Below, in pieces: positions 26,601-33,847 of a stretch of 64,000 nucleotides of DNA (position 1 is its first letter; each line of letters begins with the position of its first letter). Both the position numbers and the translations under genes were made by a program. The notes under the pieces were generated by a model, which saw only the letters and a list, made by a program, of their open reading frames with translations, had not been told where the DNA came from and did no database searches. The stretch comes from Pseudomonas paracarnis (GTDB lineage: Bacteria; Pseudomonadota; Gammaproteobacteria; Pseudomonadales; Pseudomonadaceae). The stretch lies in contig NZ_CAJFCN010000003.1 of the NCBI RefSeq assembly GCF_904063055.1, positions 518,112 through 582,111 on the forward strand, read 5' to 3'.

Positions 26601-28505
26601 CTGACGATCGCCCGTACCAATCTGGTCGAACAGAGTAAGAACCTGCGCAAGGATTGGTTGCTGCTGGCCAGTTCCAAGAGCATTCCGAAACTGCACGCCG
26701 AAGTGGTCAAGCGTCATGAGCAACGCCGCATTGCAACCGCACAGGCCAGGATCCAGTGGGATATTGCCCTGGACAACCAGCGCCGACACGGGCTACCCGT
26801 TGTCGAACTGATGAAAAAAATCCAGGCCAAGGCCAACGAGCTGATGAGCCTGGATAGGACTGACCCGGCCCACGAGCGCGCGCGGGACAGGGCCATCAAA
26901 ACCCTTTACAGCTTCTGGGGCGGGCTTTATGAGTCTCTCTCCCAACGAATGTCAGACACCCTTGAGACCGAGCGCGGCGAAAGTTATGACGAGCTGAATG
27001 CGCGTACTAAGCAGGAGTTGCCCAATGACATCACCGACGCCTACGACGACTACATCAACCTGCAGAAACGCCAGGTCCAGGCGCTCGAACACATGATCGA
27101 GCCCGCAGAAAAAATCGAGACGCTGCTCAAGGAAGCTACCCCGGCAACACGTCAGTTTTTACTGCAAGACAGACCCACCGATCAAAACATCCACTCAGTG
27201 ATCATCAAGCAACATGCGCTGCTGGTGTTTATCGACTTGGTATTAAACCGTGCGCACGGCTCAAGGGAGCTGGCGGAGTATCCTTTCGTCAGTGAACTGA
27301 CCGACCCACGCACGGCAACCAGCCTGTCGGCGCATACGGAAATGATGACGACCAGCGGCTACTCGACCCTAGAGCAGATCGATGTACTCAAGAGTGTCCT
27401 GGAGCGCTATGAGCAATTGGAAAACGCCGTCAACTCATTGACTGAAATGGGTTCAGGGTTTATTCGCGAAGAATACCGCGAGCCCTTCCTGCAACATCTG
27501 GCCCAAGCCCGCACCAGCCTTGAAACCCAACTGGCCCATTCGATTCTGGTCGAGGAGGGTTTTGCCCCTGTCACGCCCCCCGACAGCGCCACGCGACTCA
27601 AAGCCTCGAGTCGCAGAGTCATCACCACCCGCGACAGGAGGACCCTGGTAGGAGACTTGCGTGTCGGCCAGCCGGATGCGCCAGGCAATTTCGTCGATAT
27701 CAAAGACCCGCTGACCGGCAAGACGCTCGCCACCTACCTTGAACACGCCAGTGAGGGGTTCTGGAATGTCGTAGAGCCAGCCCGCGCCGCACCGCCTGCT
27801 GAGGTGGCGCTTAAGCGCCCACTGAGGGCAATAGAGGCACAGGCACAAACGGTCAAAGACGAGCGCGCGGGAATTGATCGCAGTATTCATTTTCAACAAC
27901 GCAAACTCAACGACCCCAGCCGACTGGAAAGCCTGGCCCCCCATGAATGGGATGTCATGCTGACGCAACATGCGCAAAAATTCACAACCCTGGCTGAAGA
28001 ACTCAAGCGCGACCATGCCACAGACGCCCGTGCCACCGAGCTGATCGACCGTTACCAGGAAGAGGCCGCCGCCGCCACCCGGCAAGCACGCGAGGCATGC
28101 AGCCTCGGTTACAAGTTGCAGCGCCCCAGGGCAGCCCATGTGGCCTATTTATGGCGACACGGTTTTGTCGACATCAACCTGGTCCGCAGCCGTGTCCCGT
28201 TAAAAGCGGGGGACTACCTGACCGAGTATGCGATACGCGATAAAAGCAAAATCAGGGAAGGCAAACAAGGTGAGGACGCCGTGCTGTGGTACGCCCACTT
28301 CCACTACGCGACGGCCGACAAGCCGCCTGCCAGCCCTGACTTCGGGCATCTGAAAACCAAAGCTGAACGGCTGTATACCCGCAAGGACCTGATTGAGCGG
28401 GCACGTGCCGACAACCGGGCCGTGGTCAACCTGGAGAAAGCCGAGATCAAGCCGCCGCTGGACCAACAGCTATTCCTGGGTCTGGAGGTGCTCAGCCCAA
28501 GATAA
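23661..28505 (+). CDS. Dermonecrotic-toxin-like protein (DUF6543 type)
   Basis: This 1614-residue protein resembles the large dermonecrotic-toxin-domain proteins common in plant- and soil-associated pseudomonads. Typical text includes YPSRQALLQAIAQPGELQ followed by GGIKEPHI near residues 595-640, and a hydrophobic helical pair near 707-750 (LFNTLLLPLVRGPAMLAGWF) that may insert in membranes. The region from about 955 to 1330 is highly charged and probably coiled-coil. The C-terminal 150 residues (AAHVAYLWRHGFVD, then VLWYAHFHYA) form a separate conserved-looking module of unknown activity. AGGAAA precedes the ATG. There is no signal peptide, secretion gene or obvious immunity gene. The target and export route are unknown. 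It shares only general architecture with the other toxin in this window. Confidence 0.75.
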   Translation: MPEPITPASTLAFRQLPAQAVHARFATRPALYSVLLNALRERILERYPSLKLDWQTVKLASPQPSGGYAYPALMEVAIAHVLNPRTLDLHSVRERPYFLTQTPPEVIKPEGLPGLDMQVIAQIIDELPASLYLYMQHELADYWSQVDEHGNSRWQWLSEFLNGRMTAAAAGPSTLTDTQRDMLAVVAAWPAQRERLPRSSPATYVYFIETTLADAGETVRVLTPDLLLVREKQLLLYSVAGKIDAFDSLAAFSQAWGAKMQEQFRCDSLTWRRNEPVANVFEQQAGLILNTHLEDLETLSFQGQDEKTLEQHLEKITDPARCFTDVPIAAAERLDAVSQRLPAWLAQASSADRFAYHRHLQDMAQVLQKNQGRAFNEGVENIHTFSRAALRKQMQADHGDVDPDTVLLDFTVAAGYPGGAGIVEHVRMSLTELALKNLAGKPSGTLKLSSSTTTPLPGWLNEDYLLGSSGLIRRVDIGTTYPDALKELLLSDTADAQRRESLFTRELKVHLPMQALEYKIRQQHGMTVTGYRYVKALMAQMPADRIVDGQEIVLRPLALCRKTGAAPDQASNIFIIEPRDISAGPHLLYRPLYADALHQYPSRQALLQAIAQPGELQNSVLDWLSEKARPIYAHGGIKEPHIIRFLPGDEYSLAEKPAPATLAVDEGAGEWLQSQVNGQLLNHLFGSTARALVDLADRESVSNTESRWAVLMEGAWLLFNTLLLPLVRGPAMLAGWFLVLVASLEQDLAGLDSTDPITRESALIDLLLNTAMVLLHGASASGTPLLEADTEARGLRLAAWRRAPGMPEPEQLPAIREGVVSLPGEPPATGDTVLDFSRSLASPQASERLRAMLDIQVPWPSSLPAPQASGALKGLYRIDGVWHASLGGLLFQVSVTPGFGEVYLVHPKHPQHPGFRLISDGQGHWRLDRHARLNGGMPRDRLSTWQKERAERLRTLNSELTALNATMFSLMGASFTSERALTIARTNLVEQSKNLRKDWLLLASSKSIPKLHAEVVKRHEQRRIATAQARIQWDIALDNQRRHGLPVVELMKKIQAKANELMSLDRTDPAHERARDRAIKTLYSFWGGLYESLSQRMSDTLETERGESYDELNARTKQELPNDITDAYDDYINLQKRQVQALEHMIEPAEKIETLLKEATPATRQFLLQDRPTDQNIHSVIIKQHALLVFIDLVLNRAHGSRELAEYPFVSELTDPRTATSLSAHTEMMTTSGYSTLEQIDVLKSVLERYEQLENAVNSLTEMGSGFIREEYREPFLQHLAQARTSLETQLAHSILVEEGFAPVTPPDSATRLKASSRRVITTRDRRTLVGDLRVGQPDAPGNFVDIKDPLTGKTLATYLEHASEGFWNVVEPARAAPPAEVALKRPLRAIEAQAQTVKDERAGIDRSIHFQQRKLNDPSRLESLAPHEWDVMLTQHAQKFTTLAEELKRDHATDARATELIDRYQEEAAAATRQAREACSLGYKLQRPRAAHVAYLWRHGFVDINLVRSRVPLKAGDYLTEYAIRDKSKIREGKQGEDAVLWYAHFHYATADKPPASPDFGHLKTKAERLYTRKDLIERARADNRAVVNLEKAEIKPPLDQQLFLGLEVLSPR

Positions 28506-28557
28506 GCCGTAACCGATTGTCTATGCTCTGTACGATGACCCCGTTGACGAGGGCTGT

Positions 28558-28776
28558 ATGGACGACCCAATCGATAACAAGCCGCCGACCTTCTGGCAGA
28601 TGCTGCACAGCGTGATGGCGGCGGCTTTTGGTGTGCAAAGCGGCAAGAACCGCGCCCGCGATTTTACCCACGGCAAGCCTAGCCACTTTGTAATGCTGGG
28701 CATCCTGTTTACGGTGGTGTTTGCCTTGACCTTATTTGGCATCGTCAAATTGGTGCTGCACCTGGCCGGGGTTTAA
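28558..28776 (+). CDS. DUF2970 family small membrane protein
   Basis: This 72-residue protein matches the DUF2970 pattern: PTFWQMLHSVMAAAFGVQS, then a basic segment, then one transmembrane helix near residues 48-70. Its function is not known. It ends in a 4-base overlap with the convergent binding-protein gene. Its place between metH and cysI is one I recall from other pseudomonads. Confidence 0.85.
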   Translation: MDDPIDNKPPTFWQMLHSVMAAAFGVQSGKNRARDFTHGKPSHFVMLGILFTVVFALTLFGIVKLVLHLAGV

Positions 28777-29840
28777 CGCAGCAGTAGTTGCAAGCTGAAC
28801 GGGTAACGGTAGGACGGGGGCTTGCCCACCGCCGACAGTGCGCGAAATTCCACCGACCGCATGGGCCCCATCAGGCGCCGTGCCTGGGCAACATCGATCA
28901 ATTGGAACAAGGCCTCTTGGCGGTTGCGACCGCCAAGGGCGCCGATATCGACACCCTTGGCCTCATCATGGATCAACACCATTGCCCAGCCGCCCAGGGT
29001 GAAGTGCCCCGCCACCAGCGTACTCAGCCGCCCGTCCAGGCGTGCTGCAAGGATCTGCGGCGAACTGTTGACCGCACTGAACAACACATCCTTGCCCGGT
29101 ACCCGACCGCTGTCTTGCAGGGCCTGCATGGCGCCCAATGCCATCTCATCATTGGCCGACCACACCAGGGCCGATTGTGGATAGCGCTTGAGCATCTGCG
29201 TGGCTTGTTCGTAGGCGCGCAGGCGGTTCCATTCACCGTAGACCAACTGGCGCAGGCGCACTTGCGGATGTTCGGCCAGGGCGCGGCGCAGGCCCTGTTC
29301 ACGCAACTGCGCCGCCGGTGTGGTCTTGGCACCGGAAAATGCCAGCAGGTCCAGCGTTGCGCCAGAAGCGATCGGCCCGTGTTGGCGCAACAAGTCGGTC
29401 AACATCAGGTAGCCGGCCTGCTCGTCGTCCGCGACCATGCTGCCGATCAACCGGGTGTCTTGGTAGGCGTCCAAGAGCTGCGTCTGGTCGGGCGTCAGGG
29501 CGTTGTTGACGATCAGTAATTTCACCCCGCTGCCCTGGGCCATGCGCATGATTTGCGGGGCAACGTATTGCTCATTCACCAGCACCAGGTAATCAGGTCG
29601 TTCAGTGCCCAGCAATGCCTCTCGCGCATGGGCCAGGGTGACTTGGTTGTCACGCTCGGAATAGCGCACACGCAAATCCAGGCCGAGGTCCTTGGCGCCG
29701 GCCTGCATGAATTGCGCATAACTGACCCAGAAGGTTTCCGAAGACCGGCCAGGGTTGAGAAACACCACCGACGCAGCCTGGGCGATTGCCCCGTACGCCG
29801 ACCCCAGCAACCACACACACGCCATCAGAACCTTCAACAT
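28773..29840 (-). CDS. Periplasmic sugar-binding-type protein (LacI/RbsB-like fold), orphan
   Basis: This 355-residue protein has an N-terminal signal peptide (MLKVLMACVWLLGSAYGA, cleavage near QAAS). A type 1 periplasmic binding fold follows: VVFLNPGRSSETFWVSYAQF at the start, LLIVNNALT in the middle, and VLFSAVNSSPQILAA near the hinge. No permease or ATPase gene is adjacent, so it may serve as a sensor input rather than a transporter subunit. The ATG at 29840 was chosen because it opens the signal peptide. Upstream in-frame starts at 29861 (ATG) and 29882 (TTG) cannot be excluded. Confidence 0.8.
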   Translation of the reverse strand: MLKVLMACVWLLGSAYGAIAQAASVVFLNPGRSSETFWVSYAQFMQAGAKDLGLDLRVRYSERDNQVTLAHAREALLGTERPDYLVLVNEQYVAPQIMRMAQGSGVKLLIVNNALTPDQTQLLDAYQDTRLIGSMVADDEQAGYLMLTDLLRQHGPIASGATLDLLAFSGAKTTPAAQLREQGLRRALAEHPQVRLRQLVYGEWNRLRAYEQATQMLKRYPQSALVWSANDEMALGAMQALQDSGRVPGKDVLFSAVNSSPQILAARLDGRLSTLVAGHFTLGGWAMVLIHDEAKGVDIGALGGRNRQEALFQLIDVAQARRLMGPMRSVEFRALSAVGKPPSYRYPFSLQLLLR

Positions 29841-29918
29841 GGTTGTCTGAACCTTGAACATAGAGCGCCATGATAGTGGCAATTAGATATTCAATCGAGG
29901 TTCAATCAACCCGCTGCT

Positions 29919-30032
29919 TTACTGGTGGCTAACCCAGAACACGGCGGTTCCCACCACCAGGATGATCAAAAATAAAATGGCCCAGGCATCCACGGTACTG
30001 TCGGGTTTACGGGCTTTGGTGGAATTGCTCAT
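29919..30032 (-). CDS. 37-residue single-span membrane peptide
   Basis: This small gene encodes a 37-residue protein beginning MSNSTKARKPDSTVDAWAI, with one hydrophobic helix (about residues 17-33) and the ending WVSHQ. An AAGAGG ribosome site sits about 8 bases before the ATG. The basic N-terminus and single helix predict an inner-membrane protein with its N-terminus in the cytoplasm. I recall similar peptides in other pseudomonads, but no function is known. It lies between the binding protein and cysI, transcribed divergently from cysI. Confidence 0.7.
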   Translation of the reverse strand: MSNSTKARKPDSTVDAWAILFLIILVVGTAVFWVSHQ

Positions 30033-30158
30033 CGCATCGCCTCTTGTCGGTTTTATAGGTGACTGCACTAAGACTCGATCACAGTAAAGACCAGAGTTTT
30101 CCCTATGACAAATGTGGGTATGGCGATAACGGTTCTCATTAGTCAGTTTGGTTATTTA

Positions 30159-30196
30159 CATATACCCAAACATCACTTTTGCGCATATACGCAAAC
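30159..30196. promoter_or_regulatory. Direct repeat in the cysI promoter region
   Basis: CATATACCCAAAC (30159-30171) and CATATACGCAAAC (30184-30196) are 13-base direct repeats differing at one position, spaced 25 bases start to start. They lie 70-107 bases before the cysI start. The spacing suggests a tandem regulator site, possibly for a LysR-type protein such as CysB. That assignment is only inference. Confidence 0.4.
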
Positions 30197-30265
30197 TGGT
30201 ATCGTGCGCCGGCTCCGTTGGGAGTGCGCGGCCGTGCGCGCAGATTTGCCGAGAACAGGACCTAT

Positions 30266-31924
30266 ATGTACGTATACGACGAATACGATCAGCGCATCAT
30301 CGAGGACCGCGTCAAGCAGTTCCGTGATCAGACCCGACGCTACTTAGCAGGTGAACTGAGCGAAGAAGAGTTCCGCCCTCTGCGCCTGCAAAATGGCCTT
30401 TATGTGCAGCGCTTTGCGCCGATGCTGAGGGTGGCCGTGCCCTATGGCCAACTGACGTCGCGCCAGACGCGAATGATGGCCAAGATCGCCCGCGACTTCG
30501 ACAAAGGCTACGCCCACATCAGCACCCGCCAGAACGTGCAGTTCAACTGGCCGGCCCTGGAAGATGTGCCGGACATCCTGGCTGAACTGGCTACCGTGCA
30601 GATGCACGCCATTCAGACCAGCGGTAACTGCCTGCGCAACGTGACCACCGACCAATTTGCCGGCGTCGCTGCCGACGAGTTGATCGACCCGCGGCCGTGG
30701 TGTGAAATCGTGCGTCAGTGGACCACCTTCCACCCCGAATTCGCCTACCTGCCGCGCAAGTTCAAGATCGCCATCAATGGCTCGACCTCGGACCGTGCCG
30801 CCATCGAAGTGCACGACATCGGCCTGGAGCCTGTGTACAACGCCGCCGGCGAGCTGGGTTTTCGCGTATTGGTCGGCGGTGGCCTGGGCCGTACCCCGGT
30901 GGTCGGCGCCTTTATCAACGAGTTCCTGCCGTGGCAGGACCTGCTGAGCTACCTCGACGCCATCCTGCGGGTTTACAACCGCTATGGCCGTCGCGACAAC
31001 AAGTACAAGGCCCGGATCAAGATCCTGGTCAAGGCGTTGACCCCTGAGGTGTTTGCCCAGAAAGTCGATGCCGAAATGGAACACCTGCGCGGCGGCCAGA
31101 CCACCCTGACCGAAGCCGAAGTGCACCGCGTCGCCAAGCACTTCGTCGACCCGGAGTACCAGGCCCTGAGCAATCAGGACGCCGAGCTGACCGCACTCGA
31201 CCAGCAACACCCAGGTTTCGCCCGCTGGCGCACGCGCAATACCCTGGCGCACAAGAAGCCCGGCTACGTGGCAGTGACCCTGTCGCTCAAGCCCACCGGT
31301 GTTGCCCCTGGCGATATCACCGACAAGCAGCTGGATGCCGTCGCCGACCTGGCCGAGCGCTACAGCTTTGGCCAACTGCGCACCTCCCACGAGCAGAACA
31401 TCATTCTTGCGGACGTTGAACAAAGCCAATTGTTCACCCTGTGGGGCGAACTGCGCGAAGGCGGCTTTGCTACGCCGAACATCGGCCTGCTGACCGATAT
31501 CATCTGCTGCCCGGGCGGCGACTTCTGCTCCCTGGCCAACGCCAAGTCGATCCCGATTGCCGAGTCGATCCAACGCCGTTTCGACGACCTGGATTACCTG
31601 TTCGACATCGGCGAGCTGGACCTGAACATCTCCGGTTGCATGAACGCCTGTGGTCACCACCACGTCGGCCACATCGGCATCCTGGGCGTGGACAAGAAAG
31701 GCGAAGAATTCTACCAAGTGTCCCTGGGTGGCAGCGCCAGCCGCGATGCGAGCCTGGGCAAGATCCTCGGCCCATCCTTCGCCCAGGAAGCCATGCCAGA
31801 GGTGATCGGCAAGCTGATCGACGTTTATATCGAACAGCGTACCGAAGATGAGCGCTTCATCGACACCTACCAGCGCATCGGCATCGACCTGTTCAAGGAG
31901 CGTGTCTATGCAGCGAATCATTAA
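30266..31924 (+). CDS. cysI: Sulfite/nitrite reductase haemoprotein subunit
   Basis: This 552-residue sirohaem [4Fe-4S] reductase reduces sulfite to sulfide for cysteine synthesis. The cluster and sirohaem ligands are seen in CCPGGDFC and the later CMNACGHH. Two ferredoxin-like half domains are apparent, each with an N-terminal substrate-binding motif (STRQNVQFNWP and TSHEQNIILAD). The ATG at 30266 follows AGGA; the frame is open further upstream but without a good site. The partner DUF934 gene overlaps its end, as usual in pseudomonads. Confidence 0.95.
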   Translation: MYVYDEYDQRIIEDRVKQFRDQTRRYLAGELSEEEFRPLRLQNGLYVQRFAPMLRVAVPYGQLTSRQTRMMAKIARDFDKGYAHISTRQNVQFNWPALEDVPDILAELATVQMHAIQTSGNCLRNVTTDQFAGVAADELIDPRPWCEIVRQWTTFHPEFAYLPRKFKIAINGSTSDRAAIEVHDIGLEPVYNAAGELGFRVLVGGGLGRTPVVGAFINEFLPWQDLLSYLDAILRVYNRYGRRDNKYKARIKILVKALTPEVFAQKVDAEMEHLRGGQTTLTEAEVHRVAKHFVDPEYQALSNQDAELTALDQQHPGFARWRTRNTLAHKKPGYVAVTLSLKPTGVAPGDITDKQLDAVADLAERYSFGQLRTSHEQNIILADVEQSQLFTLWGELREGGFATPNIGLLTDIICCPGGDFCSLANAKSIPIAESIQRRFDDLDYLFDIGELDLNISGCMNACGHHHVGHIGILGVDKKGEEFYQVSLGGSASRDASLGKILGPSFAQEAMPEVIGKLIDVYIEQRTEDERFIDTYQRIGIDLFKERVYAANH

Positions 31925-32402
31925 GAACAACGCAGTCGTCGACGAAACCTGGCACCTGCTGCCCAAGGACGCGAGCTTCGACGGCATCTCCAACTGCGAC
32001 GACCTGATCGTGCCGCTGGCACTGTGGCGCGAGCACGGCCATGCCCTCAAGGCCCGCGATGGCGGCCTGGGCGTGTGGCTGGACGCCGATGAAGAAGCCG
32101 AAGAAATCGGTGATGACGTGCAGCATTTTCAGGTCATCGCCCTTAACTTCCCGGCCTTCACCGACGGGCGCAACTACTCCAATGCCCGCCTGCTGCGTGA
32201 CCGTTATGGCTACAAGGGTGAACTGCGGGCCATTGGCGACGTGCTGCGTGACCAACTGTTCTACCTGCACCGCTGCGGGTTCGATGCCTTCGCCTTGCGC
32301 GCGGACAAAGACCCGTACGAAGCGCTGGAAAGCCTCAAGGATTTCTCGGTGACCTATCAAGCGGCCACCGATGAACCTTTGCCGCTGTTCCGCCGCCGCT
32401 GA
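31908..32402 (+). CDS. DUF934 protein, partner of CysI
   Basis: This 164-residue DUF934 protein (often annotated as an oxidoreductase-associated CysH-linked protein) starts 17 bases inside the end of cysI, so translation is coupled. Conserved text includes FPAFTDGRNYSNARLLRDRY and GELRAIGDVLRDQLFYLHRCGFD. DUF934 genes nearly always accompany cysI in proteobacteria and are thought to assist sulfite reduction, though the biochemical role is undefined. A GC-rich hairpin follows immediately. Confidence 0.92.
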   Translation: MQRIIKNNAVVDETWHLLPKDASFDGISNCDDLIVPLALWREHGHALKARDGGLGVWLDADEEAEEIGDDVQHFQVIALNFPAFTDGRNYSNARLLRDRYGYKGELRAIGDVLRDQLFYLHRCGFDAFALRADKDPYEALESLKDFSVTYQAATDEPLPLFRRR

Positions 32403-32410
32403 CACTCTGC

Positions 32411-32436
32411 AGGAGCGAGGGGAACGCCTCGCTCCT
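32411..32436. repeat. REP-like hairpin after the cysI operon
   Basis: A perfect 10-bp inverted repeat, AGGAGCGAGG and CCTCGCTCCT, flanks a 6-base loop 8 bases after the DUF934 stop. No T-run follows, so it is more likely a REP-type mRNA-stabilising element than a classic terminator. Confidence 0.65.
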
Positions 32437-32476
32437 GCCGTTCCATCGCCCGTCAATCCTGTGTGATCGACTCCCG

Positions 32477-32507
32477 CTTGACATTAAAGTTAACTTTAAG
32501 CTTAGCC
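32477..32507 (+). promoter_or_regulatory. MerR-type promoter with 19-bp spacer and palindromic operator
   Basis: A consensus -35 TTGACA (32477-32482) and a -10 TAGCCT (32502-32507) are separated by 19 bp. The spacer contains the perfect palindrome TTAAAGTTAACTTTAA (32483-32498). A long spacer filled by a dyad is diagnostic of promoters activated by MerR/SoxR-family proteins. The start codon of the flavin oxidoreductase lies 30 bases downstream. No MerR gene is seen in the window. Confidence 0.7.
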
Positions 32508-32536
32508 TGAGACCTCCCCTGCTCAGGAGTTAACCC

Positions 32537-33769
32537 ATGTCACCGTTCGAATCGCTGCAACTGCCTAACGGCCAAGTCATCGCCAACCGCATCGGCAAGG
32601 CCGCGATGGAAGAGAACATGGCGGACCTGCATCAGGCACCGTCCAAAGCCTTGAAGCAGCTGTACAAGACCTGGGCCGACGGCGAACCCGGCCTGCTGCT
32701 GACCGGTAACGTGATGGTCGACCGCCGCGCCATGACCGGCCCTGGCGGTGTCGCGCTAGAAAACGAGCAACACCTGGCCAGTTTTCGTGAATGGGCCGAC
32801 GTAGCCCGGGCCAAAGGTGTGCACTTCTGGGTACAGCTCAGCCATCCGGGCCGCCAGACCATGGCCAACCTCGGTCAACAAGCGTTGGCCCCCTCGGCTA
32901 TTGCGCTGGATGTGGGCAGTTTTTCCAAGATGTTCGCCAAACCCAAGGCCATGACCGAAGACGACATCCAGGACGTCATCAAGCGCTTCGCCACCAGCGC
33001 CCGCCTGGCCGAGCAAGCCGGGTTCACCGGCGTACAGATCCACGGCGCCCATGGCTATTTGTTGAGTCAGTTCCTCTCGCCCTTGAGCAACCACCGTACC
33101 GACCGCTGGGGCGGCCCCTTGGAAAACCGCGCACGCCTGTTGCTGGAGGTCGTCCGTGCCGTACGTGCCAGCGTCAGCCCTTCATTTTGTGTGTCGGTAA
33201 AGCTCAATTCCGCAGACTTCCAGCGCGGCGGCTTCGATGAGACCGATGCGCGCGCAGTAGTGGAGATGCTCAATACACTGCCGATCGATTTGCTTGAGTT
33301 GTCCGGCGGCAGCTATGAAGCGCCGGCCATGCAAGGTGAGGCGCGGGACGGCCGCACCTTGGCCCGTGAAGCCTACTTTTTGGATTTCGCCACACAAATG
33401 GCGAGCATCGCCACCATGCCACTGATGGTGACCGGAGGTATTCGCCGCTTGCCGGTGGTCCAGCAAGTATTGGACAGCGGCATCGCCATGGCCGGCATCG
33501 CCACCGCCCTGACCCTGGAGCCGCAACTGATCAAACAGTGGCGTGAAGGTCGCGACCTCAACCCACAACTGCGGCCCATGGAATGGAAGCGCAAACCCCT
33601 GGCCGCCCTCGCCACCCTCGCCGTGGTGCGCGACCAGATGCGCCGTCTGAGCCGCGGCCGCCTGCCCAACCCCAACGTTGCGCCCTGGCTGGCACTGGCG
33701 TGTGACCAGTGGTTTATCGCGCGGCGTACGCGGCAATACCGCGCAAGCATGACGCAATCTTCACATTAA
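32537..33769 (+). CDS. Old Yellow Enzyme family NADH:flavin oxidoreductase
   Basis: This 410-residue FMN-dependent TIM-barrel oxidoreductase would reduce electrophilic alkenes or xenobiotics with NAD(P)H. Family motifs include HFWVQLSHPGRQT near residue 95, GVQIHGAHGYLLSQFLSP near 160, and NHRTDRWGGPLENRARLLL just after it. AGGAG precedes the ATG. A MerR-type promoter upstream suggests induction by a redox or electrophile signal. The physiological substrate cannot be read from sequence. Confidence 0.92.
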   Translation: MSPFESLQLPNGQVIANRIGKAAMEENMADLHQAPSKALKQLYKTWADGEPGLLLTGNVMVDRRAMTGPGGVALENEQHLASFREWADVARAKGVHFWVQLSHPGRQTMANLGQQALAPSAIALDVGSFSKMFAKPKAMTEDDIQDVIKRFATSARLAEQAGFTGVQIHGAHGYLLSQFLSPLSNHRTDRWGGPLENRARLLLEVVRAVRASVSPSFCVSVKLNSADFQRGGFDETDARAVVEMLNTLPIDLLELSGGSYEAPAMQGEARDGRTLAREAYFLDFATQMASIATMPLMVTGGIRRLPVVQQVLDSGIAMAGIATALTLEPQLIKQWREGRDLNPQLRPMEWKRKPLAALATLAVVRDQMRRLSRGRLPNPNVAPWLALACDQWFIARRTRQYRASMTQSSH

Positions 33770-33847
33770 AGGCGGAGCATTCGCCGTGATTGAACTGTCC
33801 CCTACTGATCAGCAGTTTTTCAACCTCACTGACGATTGGAGTTCCTC

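Noticed and set aside
30344..32050. 568-codon minus-strand open frame opposite cysI
   Set aside because: It is antisense to a strongly supported gene and has no family similarity.
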